In this document: in pieces, positions 34,299-43,747 of the stretch
Position numbering within the stretch: position 1 is the stretch's first letter
Layout: each line of letters begins with the position of its first letter
Origin: Paraherbaspirillum soli
Lineage (GTDB): Bacteria > Pseudomonadota > Gammaproteobacteria > Burkholderiales > Burkholderiaceae_D
Direction: 5' to 3'
DNA length: 64,000 nt
NCBI RefSeq assembly: GCF_042654985.1
Contig: NZ_JBHSMT010000014.1
Span: forward strand, 62,001 to 126,000
Position numbers and translations under genes: made by a program
The notes under the pieces: generated by a model
Told to the model about the DNA's origin: nothing
Database searches by the model: none
What the model saw: the letters and a program-made list of their open reading frames with translations, nothing else

Positions 34299-35174
34299 AT
34301 GACCTTGCTGGCTATGCTGTGGAAGGGCGCCCCCGGCGACGAGCACGTCTATCAGAACTATTTCGATGGATCGGGCTGGTCGCCCCAGCAGCAGGTGCCC
34401 GAGATCGTGACGGCCACCCATCCGCTGTGGGTGGCGTATTACGACCAGATCCTGTTTGCCGCCTGGAAGGGGGTGTCGCCTTACCAAAGTGTGTTTGCCG
34501 CCCGCTACGATGGGCCGTCGGAATGGACCTGGCTAGGCGCGGTCCCCAACGCCCATAGCAGCGCCGCGCCGGCGGCCGCGGCGTTTGACAATCCTGCCGG
34601 GAAATTGCTGCTGGCGTGGAAAGGCGCCGGCAATGATGTCGGAGTTTATTTCGCGACGTTTGACAGCCTGCACTGGTCGGCAGTGCAAGCCATCCCCAGC
34701 GTTGCGACATCGCACGGTCCGGCGCTGGCGCCGTTCCAGAACAAGGTGTGCATGGCCTGGAAAGGCATTCCCGGCGATTCGGGCATCCGTTATGCGGTGC
34801 ACAATGGCGCCGGCTGGTCTACCCCGGCGCTGGTTCCGAATGCGCACACCACCAGCCAGCCGGCGCTGGCGACTTATGGCGGTCAACTGGTCCTGGTGTG
34901 GAAGGGCGGGCCGGGCGATCCCAGCCTTTACTGGTCTATTTTTGAGGCCGGACACTGGACGCCGCCGGCGCAGATTCATGCTTTCGCCGCCGGGACCGGG
35001 CCGGCGGCGATGCAATTCCAGGACCGCTTGCATCTGGCCTGGAAAGGCGTCGAGGATGATTTTTCGATTTACACAGCGAATTTCGACGGCGATTTCTGGT
35101 GGGGGCCGCATCAGGTCCCTGCCGTCAGCACCAGCAGCAGTCCTTCGCTGGCGGTGTTCGATCCTGCTTTTTGA
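34299..35174 (+). CDS. Six-repeat WKG beta-propeller-like protein
   Basis: A 291-residue protein built almost wholly of six repeats of about 48 residues. Each has the pattern L-x-x-A-W-K-G, then D-x-x-(I/V)-Y-x-A, F-D-G-x-x-W, V-P, T-S-x-x-P-A and F-x-x-x. Six four-strand blades closing into a propeller fit this pattern. There is no signal peptide. It may be a lectin or other carbohydrate-binding propeller, but no binding residues can be assigned. I chose the ATG at 34299 (GGGAG 6 bp upstream), two codons after another ATG. It pairs with the YukJ-family gene just upstream. Confidence 0.8.
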   Translation: MTLLAMLWKGAPGDEHVYQNYFDGSGWSPQQQVPEIVTATHPLWVAYYDQILFAAWKGVSPYQSVFAARYDGPSEWTWLGAVPNAHSSAAPAAAAFDNPAGKLLLAWKGAGNDVGVYFATFDSLHWSAVQAIPSVATSHGPALAPFQNKVCMAWKGIPGDSGIRYAVHNGAGWSTPALVPNAHTTSQPALATYGGQLVLVWKGGPGDPSLYWSIFEAGHWTPPAQIHAFAAGTGPAAMQFQDRLHLAWKGVEDDFSIYTANFDGDFWWGPHQVPAVSTSSSPSLAVFDPAF

Positions 35175-35353
35175 TCGTCTCCAATCGGCCCCCGCGCCTC
35201 TCTTCTGCACACCATCATTGCAGCCTTAAGCAGCCTTCAAGCCATTCATCGTGCTGTAATATTTCCGTGAGACAATAAAAAGCTCTGCTATGGCGTCATG
35301 CCATCGGTTTGTGCCGACCTGGCCTCTTACAACAATCCAACAATAGGATCTTC

Positions 35354-37783
35354 ATGAAACTTCGTTCTTTGGCACTGGCGTGCGCAACGCTGGTTTCCTT
35401 GGCAGCTTGCGGCGGCGGTGGCGATTCGGCTGCGTCTGGCGGCACTACCGTCAATCTGAGCGGCGTGGTCGCGAGCGGCAAGCCGCTGGCCGGCGTCAAC
35501 GTGACGGTGACCGACAGCACCGGTCAAACCGTGCAGTCCGGCGCCACCGATGCCAATGGCAAGTTCACGCTGGCGCTGAAGGGCAGCGGGCCATTCATCC
35601 TGACCGCGCCGTTCAACGATGCCGACGGCACTGCCGCCACCTTGTCGTCCGTGATCTATCCGACCACCACGCCGGGCCAGGTGACGGCGGTGCAAGGCAA
35701 CCTGAATCCGCTGACTTCGCTGATCACGCAACGGGTGCTGGGGCTGGTGCCGGACGGGGCGCCGACCGCGGCGCAAATCGCCAATGCCAAAATCACCCAG
35801 GCCAATATTTCCCAGGCATTGCTGGATGTGTCGGGCGTCTTGCAGCCGCTGTTTACCGCGCTCAACGTCCCTGCCAGCGAAAGCGCCGACCCGATCGGCA
35901 GCACCAGTTATCGCGCCGATCCTAGCGATCCGCTAGATAACTTGTTCGACCTGGCGCATTTCAACGTGCATGCCGGCCAGATTGCGCTTGGCACCGATGC
36001 CGACCGCACCACGCTGACGATTCCAGCGACCGGCAGCGTGCCCGGCGCGGCGCCGGCCAATGCCGTGACATCGGTGCTGGCCTTGCACCATGGCCCGACC
36101 ACTACGCCGATCCAGAACGTGATCGTGGTCGTCGGCGAGAACCAGACTTTCGACGCCGTGTTCGGCGCCTATCAGCCGCCGGCAGGGCAGGCGGTCAAGA
36201 ACCTGCTGTCGCAAGGCATCATCAACGCTGACGGCACGCCCGGCCCGAACTTCAGCCTGGCGCGCCAGAACCAGGGCACGACCCAGACCGCTTACACGAT
36301 CAACCCGACTCGCTCGACCGCCTTCGCGGCGCTGCCGCAACCGACCGCGATCGGCGAGTTGTTGCCGCCGACTTTCCAGGACCCGGGCGGGGTGCCGGAC
36401 AAGCGCTTCCCGGCCAACTTGCCGAGCGGCCCGTTCCAGCTGACCAAGTACGTGGCCTACGGCACCGACAACACCGCCTTGACCGGCGATCCGGTGCATC
36501 GCTTCTTCCAGATGTGGCAGCAGACCGGCGGCGACAATGCCAAGCTGGACTTGTTTGCCTGGGTCGCGACCACGGTCGGCATGGGCGGCGACACCAGCGG
36601 CATTACGCCGGCCAATCCGGGCCAGGGCGGCGAGCTGATGGGTTTCCTCAATATGACGAGCGGCGATGCGCCATTCTTCAAGTCGTTGGCGCAGCAATAT
36701 GCGTTGAGCGACAACTATCACCAATCCATCATGGGCGGCACCGGCGCCAACTTCTTTTCGATCGCCACCGGCGACCTGCCGTACTTCAATAACGCGGGCA
36801 CGATCGGAGTGCCGCCGGCCAACCAGATCGAGAACCCGAATCCGCTGCCAAACACCGCCAATTTTTATAGCCAGGACGGCTATCAGGGCGGCTCTTACGT
36901 CAACTGTTCGGACCCGAGCCAGCCGGGGGTGGCAGCGATCCTGAATTACCTGAACAGCAAGAAGGTCAAGAGCAACTGCGACGCCGGCAAGTATTACCTG
37001 GTGAATAACTACAATCCGGGCTTCACCATGACCGGTGCGGCCCAGCCGATCGGCCCCAATAATTACAACTACCCGCCGCAAACCGTGCCGACCATCGCCG
37101 AAGGCTTGGCGAAAAAAGGCGTGGCGTGGAAGTGGTACACCGGCGGCCGCGAAGCAGAGGACGTGGCAGCCGATGCCGCCGCCATGCACGCCCCGGTGGC
37201 GGCAGCGCAGGCGGCGCAGTACAACGTGATCGGCGACCCGCTGGTGGCGTCGTCCAATGTGATGTCCAACCCGGCGCTGAAAGGCAATCTGGCCGGTTTG
37301 ACCAGCTTGTATAAAGACCTGGCAGGCGGCACCTTGCCGGCGGTCTCGTTCGTGGTCCCGAAAAACCTGGAGAGCGGCCACCCCGGTTATTCCGCGCCGG
37401 CGCGCTACGAGGCGTTCCTGCAAGACCTGATCGCCAGGGTCAAGGCCGATCCCAAGCTGTGGGCGCACACCGCGATCCTGGTCACAACAGATGAAGGCGG
37501 CGGTCATTTCGACACCGGCTATATCCAGAACGTCGATTTCTTCGGCGACGGCCCGCGCATCCCGTTCCTGCTGGTATCGCCGTATGCACGCACCGGCTTT
37601 GTCGATCACACCTATTACGATCATTCGTCGGTGTTGAAATTCATCGAGCGCAATTGGCGTTTGGCGCCGCTGTCGGCCCGCAGCCGCGACAATTTGCCGA
37701 ACCCGGTGGCAGTAGCCAAGGATCCGTACCGGCCGCTTAATAACACGGCGATTGGGGATTTGATGGCGATGTTTAATTTTTAA
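35354..37783 (+). CDS. Large phosphoesterase lipoprotein (acid phosphatase/phospholipase C superfamily)
   Basis: An 809-residue exported protein. A lipoprotein signal peptide has lipobox Leu-Ala-Ala-Cys followed by Gly-rich sequence. Next comes a carboxypeptidase-regulatory-like beta domain (about 30-100, 'LSGVVASGKPLAGVNVTVTD'). The phosphoesterase domain (about 255-790) has 'IVVVGENQTFDAVFGAYQPP' (metal site E-N-x-[ST]-F-D) near its start, 'QQYALSDNYHQSIMGGTGANF'-like segments in the middle, and the C-terminal metal site 'VTTDEGGGHFDTGY'. It resembles Burkholderia acid phosphatases and non-haemolytic phospholipase C. A peroxidase gene follows, as often in related genomes. Confidence 0.88.
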   Translation: MKLRSLALACATLVSLAACGGGGDSAASGGTTVNLSGVVASGKPLAGVNVTVTDSTGQTVQSGATDANGKFTLALKGSGPFILTAPFNDADGTAATLSSVIYPTTTPGQVTAVQGNLNPLTSLITQRVLGLVPDGAPTAAQIANAKITQANISQALLDVSGVLQPLFTALNVPASESADPIGSTSYRADPSDPLDNLFDLAHFNVHAGQIALGTDADRTTLTIPATGSVPGAAPANAVTSVLALHHGPTTTPIQNVIVVVGENQTFDAVFGAYQPPAGQAVKNLLSQGIINADGTPGPNFSLARQNQGTTQTAYTINPTRSTAFAALPQPTAIGELLPPTFQDPGGVPDKRFPANLPSGPFQLTKYVAYGTDNTALTGDPVHRFFQMWQQTGGDNAKLDLFAWVATTVGMGGDTSGITPANPGQGGELMGFLNMTSGDAPFFKSLAQQYALSDNYHQSIMGGTGANFFSIATGDLPYFNNAGTIGVPPANQIENPNPLPNTANFYSQDGYQGGSYVNCSDPSQPGVAAILNYLNSKKVKSNCDAGKYYLVNNYNPGFTMTGAAQPIGPNNYNYPPQTVPTIAEGLAKKGVAWKWYTGGREAEDVAADAAAMHAPVAAAQAAQYNVIGDPLVASSNVMSNPALKGNLAGLTSLYKDLAGGTLPAVSFVVPKNLESGHPGYSAPARYEAFLQDLIARVKADPKLWAHTAILVTTDEGGGHFDTGYIQNVDFFGDGPRIPFLLVSPYARTGFVDHTYYDHSSVLKFIERNWRLAPLSARSRDNLPNPVAVAKDPYRPLNNTAIGDLMAMFNF

Positions 37784-37785
37784 AA

Positions 37786-37852
37786 CAATTGTGGGACGGA
37801 GTTTAAGAGCCACCGGAGCGTGGCGAATTACTCTGTCCCCAACTGACTAGAT
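37786..37852. repeat. GGGACAGAG-family palindromic repeat, copy D
   Basis: The core GGGACGGAGTTTAAGAGC…GCGAATTACTCTGTCCCC (37793-37840) begins just past the phosphoesterase stop. Compensated changes keep the stem (GCCACCGGAGCGTGGC). The right flank AACTGACTAGAT resembles that of copy E. Confidence 0.82.
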
Positions 37853-37895
37853 GGAGCACGTAGCCATCGCCTTCCGTATTCCATCGTGCGTAGTC

Positions 37896-38034
37896 GTAGG
37901 TCGGAAAAGCGCAGCGCCTTCCGACATGGCGCCGCGAGTCCGTCGGCCAAGTGCTTGGCTTTCAACACTTGGCGTTCCTGCTCACAGGTAAGTTGGTACG
38001 CCATGTCGGAAGGCGCTGCGCTTTTCCGACCTAC
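37896..38034. repeat. Palindromic repeat, GTAGGTCGG subtype, copy 4
   Basis: The left arm GTAGGTCGGAAAAGCGCAGC… and its near-exact reverse complement on the right flank a longer loop of ~75 bp. The right arm ends 18 bp before the cytochrome-peroxidase start. Confidence 0.85.
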
Positions 38035-38052
38035 TTCAATTCTTTTAGCCGA

Positions 38053-39333
38053 ATGAATAATTGTTTAATGGCAGCGCTGGTCTTCAGCGGCATCACACTC
38101 TTGACCGGTTGCCATGATGCCGACAAGACGGTAGCAGCCCCCGCCGCCACCCCCAAACCCAATCTGAAAATGTGGGTCCGCTACCCCGAACCGCCAGCCA
38201 CCCTGAGCGCCGCTGCCGCGCTCGGCAAGCAACTATTCTTCGATCCGTCGCTGTCGGCCTCGGGCCGGATGTCGTGCGCGACCTGTCATAGCCCGCAACA
38301 TGCTTACGGACCGCCCAACGGTCTGGCGGTGCAATTGGGCGGGGCCGATATGCGCCATCCCGGCACGCGCGCGGTGCCGTCGCTGCGCTATTTGAGCTTC
38401 ACCCCCAAGTTCACGCGCCATTACTACGTGCCGGGGCCTAGCGAGACCGAGGACGAGGGGCCGACCGGCGGCTTCACGCATGACGGTGCGGTCGATACGC
38501 TGCACCAACAAGCGCTGATCCCTTTGCTCAATGTGAACGAGATGGCTAACCCGAATCCGGCCGCGGTGGTCGCCAAATTACAGCGCAGCAGTTACGCCGG
38601 ACAGTTCCGGCAACTCTACGGCGCCGACATTTTCGAACATCCGGACGCCGCGCTGGCGCAGGCCGCTTTGGCGCTCGAAGCGTTCCAGACCGAAGATACT
38701 AGCTTCCATCCGTACACCAGCAAATTCGATGCGGCGATGGCCGGCAATGCGGAGTTTACGGCGGCAGAGTTGCGCGGCTACGGCCTGTTCAATAATCCGA
38801 ACAAAGGCAATTGCGCCAAATGCCATGTCGACCGGCCTGGGCCTGGAGGGCGGCCGGCGCAGTTCACCGATTTCGGTTTTCAGGCGCTCGGCGTGCCGCG
38901 CAATCCGGAGATTGCGGCCAACCGCGATCCCGGCTATTTCGATCTCGGCATTTGCGGCCCGGCGCGCACGGATATGCGCAAAGAGACCGCCTTTTGCGGC
39001 ATGTTCAAAGTGCCGACGCTGCGCAATGTCGCCACCCGCCAGGTGTTTTTTCATAACGGACGTTTTCACACGCTGGATGAGATGATGCATTTCTATGTCG
39101 AGCGCGATACCCAGCCGTCCAAGTGGTATCCCAAGGTGCAGGGCAAGACGCGCAGCTTCGACGATCTGCCGCCGCGCTACCGCGACAACATCGACCGTGA
39201 AGACGCCCCGTTCAACCGCAAGGCCGGCGATCCGCCGGCGCTGGACGACGACGAAATCGGCGACCTGATCGCCTTTATCAAAACGCTGGACGACGGCTAT
39301 TCGGTCAAGGCCGGCGCCAGGCGCGTCGAGTAA
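38053..39333 (+). CDS. Di-haem cytochrome c peroxidase/MauG-family lipoprotein
   Basis: A 426-residue exported protein. A lipoprotein signal peptide has lipobox Leu-Thr-Gly-Cys, and there are two haem-c sites: CATCH near residue 78 and CAKCH near residue 256. Other family landmarks are 'LGKQLFFDPSLSASGRMSC' and 'FKVPTLRNVATRQVFFHNG'. It reduces peroxide or oxidises a partner in the periplasm. The start is uncertain: ATG 38053 has no good ribosome-binding site, because a palindromic repeat ends only 18 bp upstream; ATG 38068 is an alternative. It follows the phosphoesterase gene at 270 bp. Confidence 0.88.
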   Translation: MNNCLMAALVFSGITLLTGCHDADKTVAAPAATPKPNLKMWVRYPEPPATLSAAAALGKQLFFDPSLSASGRMSCATCHSPQHAYGPPNGLAVQLGGADMRHPGTRAVPSLRYLSFTPKFTRHYYVPGPSETEDEGPTGGFTHDGAVDTLHQQALIPLLNVNEMANPNPAAVVAKLQRSSYAGQFRQLYGADIFEHPDAALAQAALALEAFQTEDTSFHPYTSKFDAAMAGNAEFTAAELRGYGLFNNPNKGNCAKCHVDRPGPGGRPAQFTDFGFQALGVPRNPEIAANRDPGYFDLGICGPARTDMRKETAFCGMFKVPTLRNVATRQVFFHNGRFHTLDEMMHFYVERDTQPSKWYPKVQGKTRSFDDLPPRYRDNIDREDAPFNRKAGDPPALDDDEIGDLIAFIKTLDDGYSVKAGARRVE

Positions 39334-39347
39334 GACACGCCTGGCGC
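39314..39347 (+). terminator. Hairpin spanning the peroxidase stop codon
   Basis: The 10-bp stem GCGCCAGGCG / CGCCTGGCGC with a 14-nt loop contains the TAA stop. There is no T-run. It may end or protect the mRNA. Confidence 0.55.
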
Positions 39348-39361
39348 GTACCGAGCCGGAC

Positions 39362-39790
39362 TTATTGATAAGTGATTGTCATGAGTACGGGCACGGGGCC
39401 GGACGCCGCCGCACGCGAGCCGATTTGATTCGCTTCCAGCGCAAGCCGGCTGGTGCCCTGGAACGCCATCGCGTAGCTGGCTGCTGCGGCTGGACCTAAA
39501 GGTTTGCCGTCACGGCTAAAGCTGATGTTGCTTGCCGCGGCAGCGGCTGATGCGGCCGGCCTGCCGACACGCTGGAAGGAAACATCAAAGGCAGTCCGTT
39601 CCGGGCAATGAAGGTCCAGTTGCAGAGTCGCTGGCGACGGCGTGGCATCGGACGCGGTATTGAACTCGCAAGGCGGTTCGACAAGCGCTCCGGTGAAATG
39701 GATAACGCCGGAACTGCCGCCTGCCGTGACGCTTGAGGCCAGGCACAGCAGAGTGGATGCGGCAGCGAGTTGAACGGAAATGAGCTTCAT
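39362..39790 (-). CDS. Fimbrial-subunit-like exported protein
   Basis: A 142-residue protein with a signal peptide ending near 'SSVTAGG'. The mature N-terminus 'GVIHFTGALVEPPCEF' resembles type 1 pilin subunits, with a first cysteine at about 47 and a second at about 68 ('LDLHCPERTAF'), as for the pilin disulfide. The C-terminus ends 'PVLMTITYQ', like a beta-zipper strand. No chaperone or usher gene is adjacent, so it is an orphan. The start at 39790 has GGAGG about 8 bp upstream. Confidence 0.75.
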   Translation of the reverse strand: MKLISVQLAAASTLLCLASSVTAGGSSGVIHFTGALVEPPCEFNTASDATPSPATLQLDLHCPERTAFDVSFQRVGRPAASAAAAASNISFSRDGKPLGPAAAASYAMAFQGTSRLALEANQIGSRAAASGPVPVLMTITYQ

Positions 39791-40082
39791 GCCGAACCTC
39801 CAAAGAAGATGAAAAAACACAGGGCAACGTTGGCGTTTGGCTGTGATGCCATTCGGAAACGTTGCGTATCCGTATCTCACATCTCTTGAGGCGGAGAGTC
39901 AATACGCTTCTCAAGGGAAAATGAGAAAACTCTTGTTTTACAATCGGATTTTGGAAGGGTAGGGTTAAAAGATAGCCAGAAATGCAATTTGCATTAATAA
40001 AGCTAGCTAAAAGCCGAATTTGTTAGTTGTCTGTAAACTAACTTAAATATCTAAAAACTACAATAGCTAGCTATTAGCTATA
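39791..40082. other. AT-rich intergenic region between the FUSC gene and the fimbrial-like gene
   Basis: About 290 bp, markedly AT-rich from 39900 on. It contains the promoter of the leftward fimbrial-like gene. Structures seen are a 14-bp perfect palindrome AATAGCTAGCTATT (40062-40075) just past the FUSC stop, a 7-bp hairpin GTTAGTT/AACTAAC (40022-40042), and repeated GCTAGCTA tetrads. No gene is evident. Confidence 0.5.
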
Positions 40083-42260
40083 TTATTTAGCGAGAATTCG
40101 CCCGATCGCAGCGCTGTGGATAGCGATTTTTTCGGCATCGTCGTGTAGCAGGCCGACCCGGCGTTGCAATAAATACCAGCCGGACCAAGCTGTTGCCGGC
40201 GCTGCCGGATCGGCCTCGGGCGTTGCGCTCGGCAGCGCGTCGGCCGCGGCGGCTGGCAGGGGCGCGCCGGCATCCAAGCCCCGTTCCGCCACTTCCAGCG
40301 TTTGACGGACCTGCTTGGCGCTAGCATCCAATAGCTGGTTGACAGCGGTCGTCGGCAGGTTTTCGACATGGCGCCGCAGCAGCAGGCGCAGCGCCGCAAC
40401 GTGCGCCATCACCAGGTAATTCTGGACGATGAACTGGTTCAGCTCCTCGACCGCGCGGTGCTTGCTGAGCGGTTCGTCCAGCATCCGCACCAGGGTCGAT
40501 GCCAGCGCTGAAATACTGTCGAGAAAGCGTTTGCGATGGACCCGGTATTTGAAATCGTCGGGCACCCTGGCCTGCAGCAGATGGTTGCCGGCCTCCAGGA
40601 AATCGCGGTTATTTTTCAGCACATTGCGGATCAGGCGCGGCAATGCGCGATATTCCCAGCTCGGCAGCACGAAGCTGAATAGCGTCGCGATCACAGCGCC
40701 GATCAGGGTGTCGATCAAACGTTCGCCGATCACATGCGAACTGCTCGGGATCAGCAGATTGATCTGCAACAGAATCTGCATGCTGGCGGCAATCGCGGTA
40801 TAGCGATATTTGACATAGAGAAATGCCGGCACTGCCGCCGTCGCGATGAACAGAATGCCCAGCAGCGCCACCGGCTCATGCACGAAGCGCAGGATCACCG
40901 CCGTCGCCACGCAGCCGATCAGGGTGCCGAACAGCCGGTCGGTGCGGCGCTGCTTGGTTTGACTGAAGCTGGGTTTGAGGATGATGGCGATGGTCAGCAC
41001 CACCCAATAGCCGTGGCTGGCATACGGCAGCGTGTCGGCCACCAGCAGCCCGCAAGAAATCGCCAGCGCCGCCCGCACCGCAAAACGGAAAGTGGGCGAC
41101 TGCCAGCGCAGATTGTCGATCAAGACGCCCAGTTGATATTTTTGCTGGGTCAGGAACGGCGTCATGTCCTTGCCCATCAATTCCGGCAGCGGCCCTTGCA
41201 CGCTCTGGGTGGCGTGGTGCAATTGGGCGATCATGTCGATCGCGTCGCGGATCTTGTTATACGTGCTGCGCAACACCACCAGCGCCGCTTCCGGCACTTT
41301 CCCGGCCAGGCTGTCCTGCTGCAGTTGTTGCAGCTCGCTCTCGATCGAGCGCAGTTCGGCCTTGTAGCTGACGCTGGCAAACGAGGCCCGCTTGCGGGTA
41401 ATGGCGTAGGCGATGGTCTCGATATCCTTGGCCGCCTTGCCGACGACGTCGCGCAGATAAGTCAGCACTTCGGCATCGCCCAGATGCAGCCGCAGCAGCG
41501 CGTAATCGGTATGGGTCGACAGGATTTGTTCGTACAGGTCGAACATGCCGAAATGGACTTGCACCAGGATCGCATCCTGCTGGTTCCTGGGATCGCGCAA
41601 GATCAGGTCGCGCGATGCTTGCTGCTTTTCGGCCAGCACGCTTTGCTGCCGCACCAGGGTATTGAACTGGCTGTTCAAATCGACGTGCATGTCGTAAAAA
41701 TCAGCCTTGATCTTGATATAGCGCGCCAGTTCAAACAAGGCTTCGGCCAGCACCTGCTGCTTGATGCGGCTGCGCAAAAACCACGAGACCGCCATCGAAT
41801 AACTCAGATAAGCCAGGCCGCCGCCGAGGAACAAGCCGGTATGGAAAAACGCCTGCGGCACGCTCAAGCTGTTTTCCATCGCCAGCGTCATCACGAACAG
41901 CGCCGCAAACTGCAGCGGCATGGCCTTTTTGCCATACACCATCATCATGCTGGCGAAGAAAGTCACCACCACCAGCATGAAACTCAACAGCCAGTGATAC
42001 GGCGCGCACAGACTGATGATCAGCGTCACCGCGGTGCACAGCAGCACGCTTGACAGCATTTCGTTGAACTTGTGCCGCAGCGTGCTCGGCAAATCCATCA
42101 AGCTGGTCGACAGCGCGCCGATACAGACCGTCATCGCGGTAGGCAGGTCGGTTAATTGCAGCACCAGCAAGGTCAGTCCGACCACCCCGGTGGCAATCCG
42201 CAAACCCGTATAAAAGTAGTGACTGAAAATAAAGGTGCGCAGATCCAGGGCGTAGTGCAT
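40083..42260 (-). CDS. FUSC-family inner-membrane protein (YccS-like)
   Basis: A 725-residue membrane protein with two blocks of closely packed hydrophobic helices. The first (about residues 15-165) contains 'TVCIGALSTSLMDLPSTLRHK', split in helices; the second (about 400-530) contains 'YWVVLTIAIILKPSFSQTKQR'. Long soluble helical regions lie between and after. This is the layout of FUSC/aromatic-acid-exporter (AaeB/YccS) proteins, and the substrate is unknown. It stands alone, with an extended proline/alanine-rich segment near the C-terminus. Confidence 0.87.
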   Translation of the reverse strand: MHYALDLRTFIFSHYFYTGLRIATGVVGLTLLVLQLTDLPTAMTVCIGALSTSLMDLPSTLRHKFNEMLSSVLLCTAVTLIISLCAPYHWLLSFMLVVVTFFASMMMVYGKKAMPLQFAALFVMTLAMENSLSVPQAFFHTGLFLGGGLAYLSYSMAVSWFLRSRIKQQVLAEALFELARYIKIKADFYDMHVDLNSQFNTLVRQQSVLAEKQQASRDLILRDPRNQQDAILVQVHFGMFDLYEQILSTHTDYALLRLHLGDAEVLTYLRDVVGKAAKDIETIAYAITRKRASFASVSYKAELRSIESELQQLQQDSLAGKVPEAALVVLRSTYNKIRDAIDMIAQLHHATQSVQGPLPELMGKDMTPFLTQQKYQLGVLIDNLRWQSPTFRFAVRAALAISCGLLVADTLPYASHGYWVVLTIAIILKPSFSQTKQRRTDRLFGTLIGCVATAVILRFVHEPVALLGILFIATAAVPAFLYVKYRYTAIAASMQILLQINLLIPSSSHVIGERLIDTLIGAVIATLFSFVLPSWEYRALPRLIRNVLKNNRDFLEAGNHLLQARVPDDFKYRVHRKRFLDSISALASTLVRMLDEPLSKHRAVEELNQFIVQNYLVMAHVAALRLLLRRHVENLPTTAVNQLLDASAKQVRQTLEVAERGLDAGAPLPAAAADALPSATPEADPAAPATAWSGWYLLQRRVGLLHDDAEKIAIHSAAIGRILAK

Positions 42261-42405
42261 GTCAGGGGGAGGGTGATGACGGACAAGGCGGAAAGTGTAC
42301 CGCGTTGCCTGCTGTCATTGGAATGACATTTTTTCTTGTTTGCAAAACAAGCATTATTCTGTAAAGATGCACAATGGCAATTTTAATTAATTTGCGGAAA
42401 GGACC

Positions 42406-42435
42406 GTAGCTTGGGCTGGAAAGCCCAACGTTTGC
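42406..42435. repeat. Partial GTAGGTTGGGCTG-family repeat arm
   Basis: GTAGCTTGGGCTGGAAAGCCCAACGTTTGC matches one arm of the repeat at 44145-44224. No second arm is seen, so it is a solitary half. Confidence 0.65.
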
Positions 42436-42506
42436 AGCAGCGAATCAGAGAACAACGCCGATCGACAGATGTGAAGCAATTCTTAACAACGCCAGAACCT
42501 ACCTTT

Positions 42507-43073
42507 ATGGATATTTCAATGACCGGGATGTACATGACCTCAACAAGTTCTTCGGCTTTTCTTGCCAAATCGCTGCTGCTGACCGGTGCCTTGATTTGCG
42601 GACAGGCATCGGCGGCGACCAACAGCACAGAGAAGAATGTCGACACCGACTCGATTATCAGTACCATCAGCGCCTCGGAACGCACCCGGCCGTTCCCGGT
42701 CGGCGAGAAACATGCCTACTTTGTTAACATCAAGGATGGCGACCAGGTAAGGTCGCCGTTCAGGGTCGCATTTGCCGTCACCGGGATGGGGGTTTCCCCG
42801 GTTGCTGCCGGCGAGATTGGCGGCACCGGTCATCATCACATCTTGATTGACATGACTATGCCAGCCGACATCAAGGCGCCGATCCCGTTTGACAAGCCCA
42901 ACGAATACCAGCACCAGCATTACAAGCATTTCGGCAATGGCGAAACCGAAACCCTGCTTGACCTTCCGGCCGGCAAACACACGCTGCGCCTGCTGTTCGC
43001 CGACCATCGTCACGTGCCTTATTACATTTCCAGTAAAGTGATTTCCATCGTGGTGCTGGATAAAGCGCATTAA
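42507..43073 (+). CDS. DUF4399-family exported protein
   Basis: A 188-residue protein with a signal peptide ending near 'GQASAA'. The mature part has the DUF4399 landmarks 'VRSPFRVAFAVTGMGVSPVA', 'GTGHHHILIDM' (His-rich), 'HYKHFGNGETETLLDLPAG' and 'LRLLFADHRHVPY'. The histidine clusters suggest metal binding; the role is unknown. The start is uncertain: ATGs at 42507, 42519, 42528 and 42534 are all in frame and none has a strong ribosome-binding site. Confidence 0.82.
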   Translation: MDISMTGMYMTSTSSSAFLAKSLLLTGALICGQASAATNSTEKNVDTDSIISTISASERTRPFPVGEKHAYFVNIKDGDQVRSPFRVAFAVTGMGVSPVAAGEIGGTGHHHILIDMTMPADIKAPIPFDKPNEYQHQHYKHFGNGETETLLDLPAGKHTLRLLFADHRHVPYYISSKVISIVVLDKAH

Positions 43074-43103
43074 CAGGGTGTAGCAAGCACTTTAAAGCCT
43101 CTT

Positions 43104-43727
43104 ATGACAATCTCACCAGAATCTTGGCTAAGCACCTGGCGCGCGCTAGGCGTGCTGGAACCGGACCCGGCCTTATACCCGGCGCTGCTCGAACGGTATA
43201 GCGAGCCGCACCGCAAATACCATACCCTGCAGCATTTGGACGAATGTTTGGCGAAGCTGCCTGAAGTGCGCGAGCTGGCATCGCATCCGGCTGAGATCGA
43301 GGTGGCCTTGTGGTTTCACGACGCCGTGTACAGCGTGCTGCGTCACGATAACGAAGAAAAAAGTGCGGAATGGGCCTGCGCCAGCATACAAAAGGCCGGG
43401 CTGCCGCAGGAAGTCGGGAACAGGGTGCATTCTCTGATCATGGCAACCCGGCACCGCGCCGTGCCGACCGATTTGGATGCTGCGATCCTGGTGGACGTGG
43501 ACCTGTCCATCCTCGGCGCTCCCCGCGCGCGCTTTGAGCAATACGAGCGGCAGATCCGCGAGGAATATTCGTACGTGCCGACATTTTTGTTCTCGAAAAA
43601 GCGAGCGCAAATTTTGCAGGAATTTTTTGACCGGCCGCGGATTTTTACTACGCCGATATTTTTTGAGCGGTATGAACGGCAGGCTCGGGAAAATCTTCAG
43701 GCGAGCTTGAAGAGTGCTCTCGGTTGA
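43104..43727 (+). CDS. HD-domain phosphohydrolase-like protein
   Basis: A 207-residue soluble protein of the predicted HD-superfamily metal-dependent phosphohydrolases. Metal ligands are visible in 'YHTLQHLDECL', the HD pair in 'ALWFHDAVYSVL', 'IMATRHR' and 'LVDVDLSILGAP'. The substrate is unknown. It lies 30 bp after the DUF4399 gene in the same direction and could be co-transcribed with it. It converges on the antitoxin gene. Confidence 0.83.
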   Translation: MTISPESWLSTWRALGVLEPDPALYPALLERYSEPHRKYHTLQHLDECLAKLPEVRELASHPAEIEVALWFHDAVYSVLRHDNEEKSAEWACASIQKAGLPQEVGNRVHSLIMATRHRAVPTDLDAAILVDVDLSILGAPRARFEQYERQIREEYSYVPTFLFSKKRAQILQEFFDRPRIFTTPIFFERYERQARENLQASLKSALG

Positions 43728-43747
43728 TGCTTCCGATCCCAACCTCC

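Noticed and set aside
35933..37813. 626-codon minus-strand open frame opposite the phosphoesterase gene
   Set aside because: The phosphoesterase has a lipobox, domains and metal-site motifs. The opposite frame has none.
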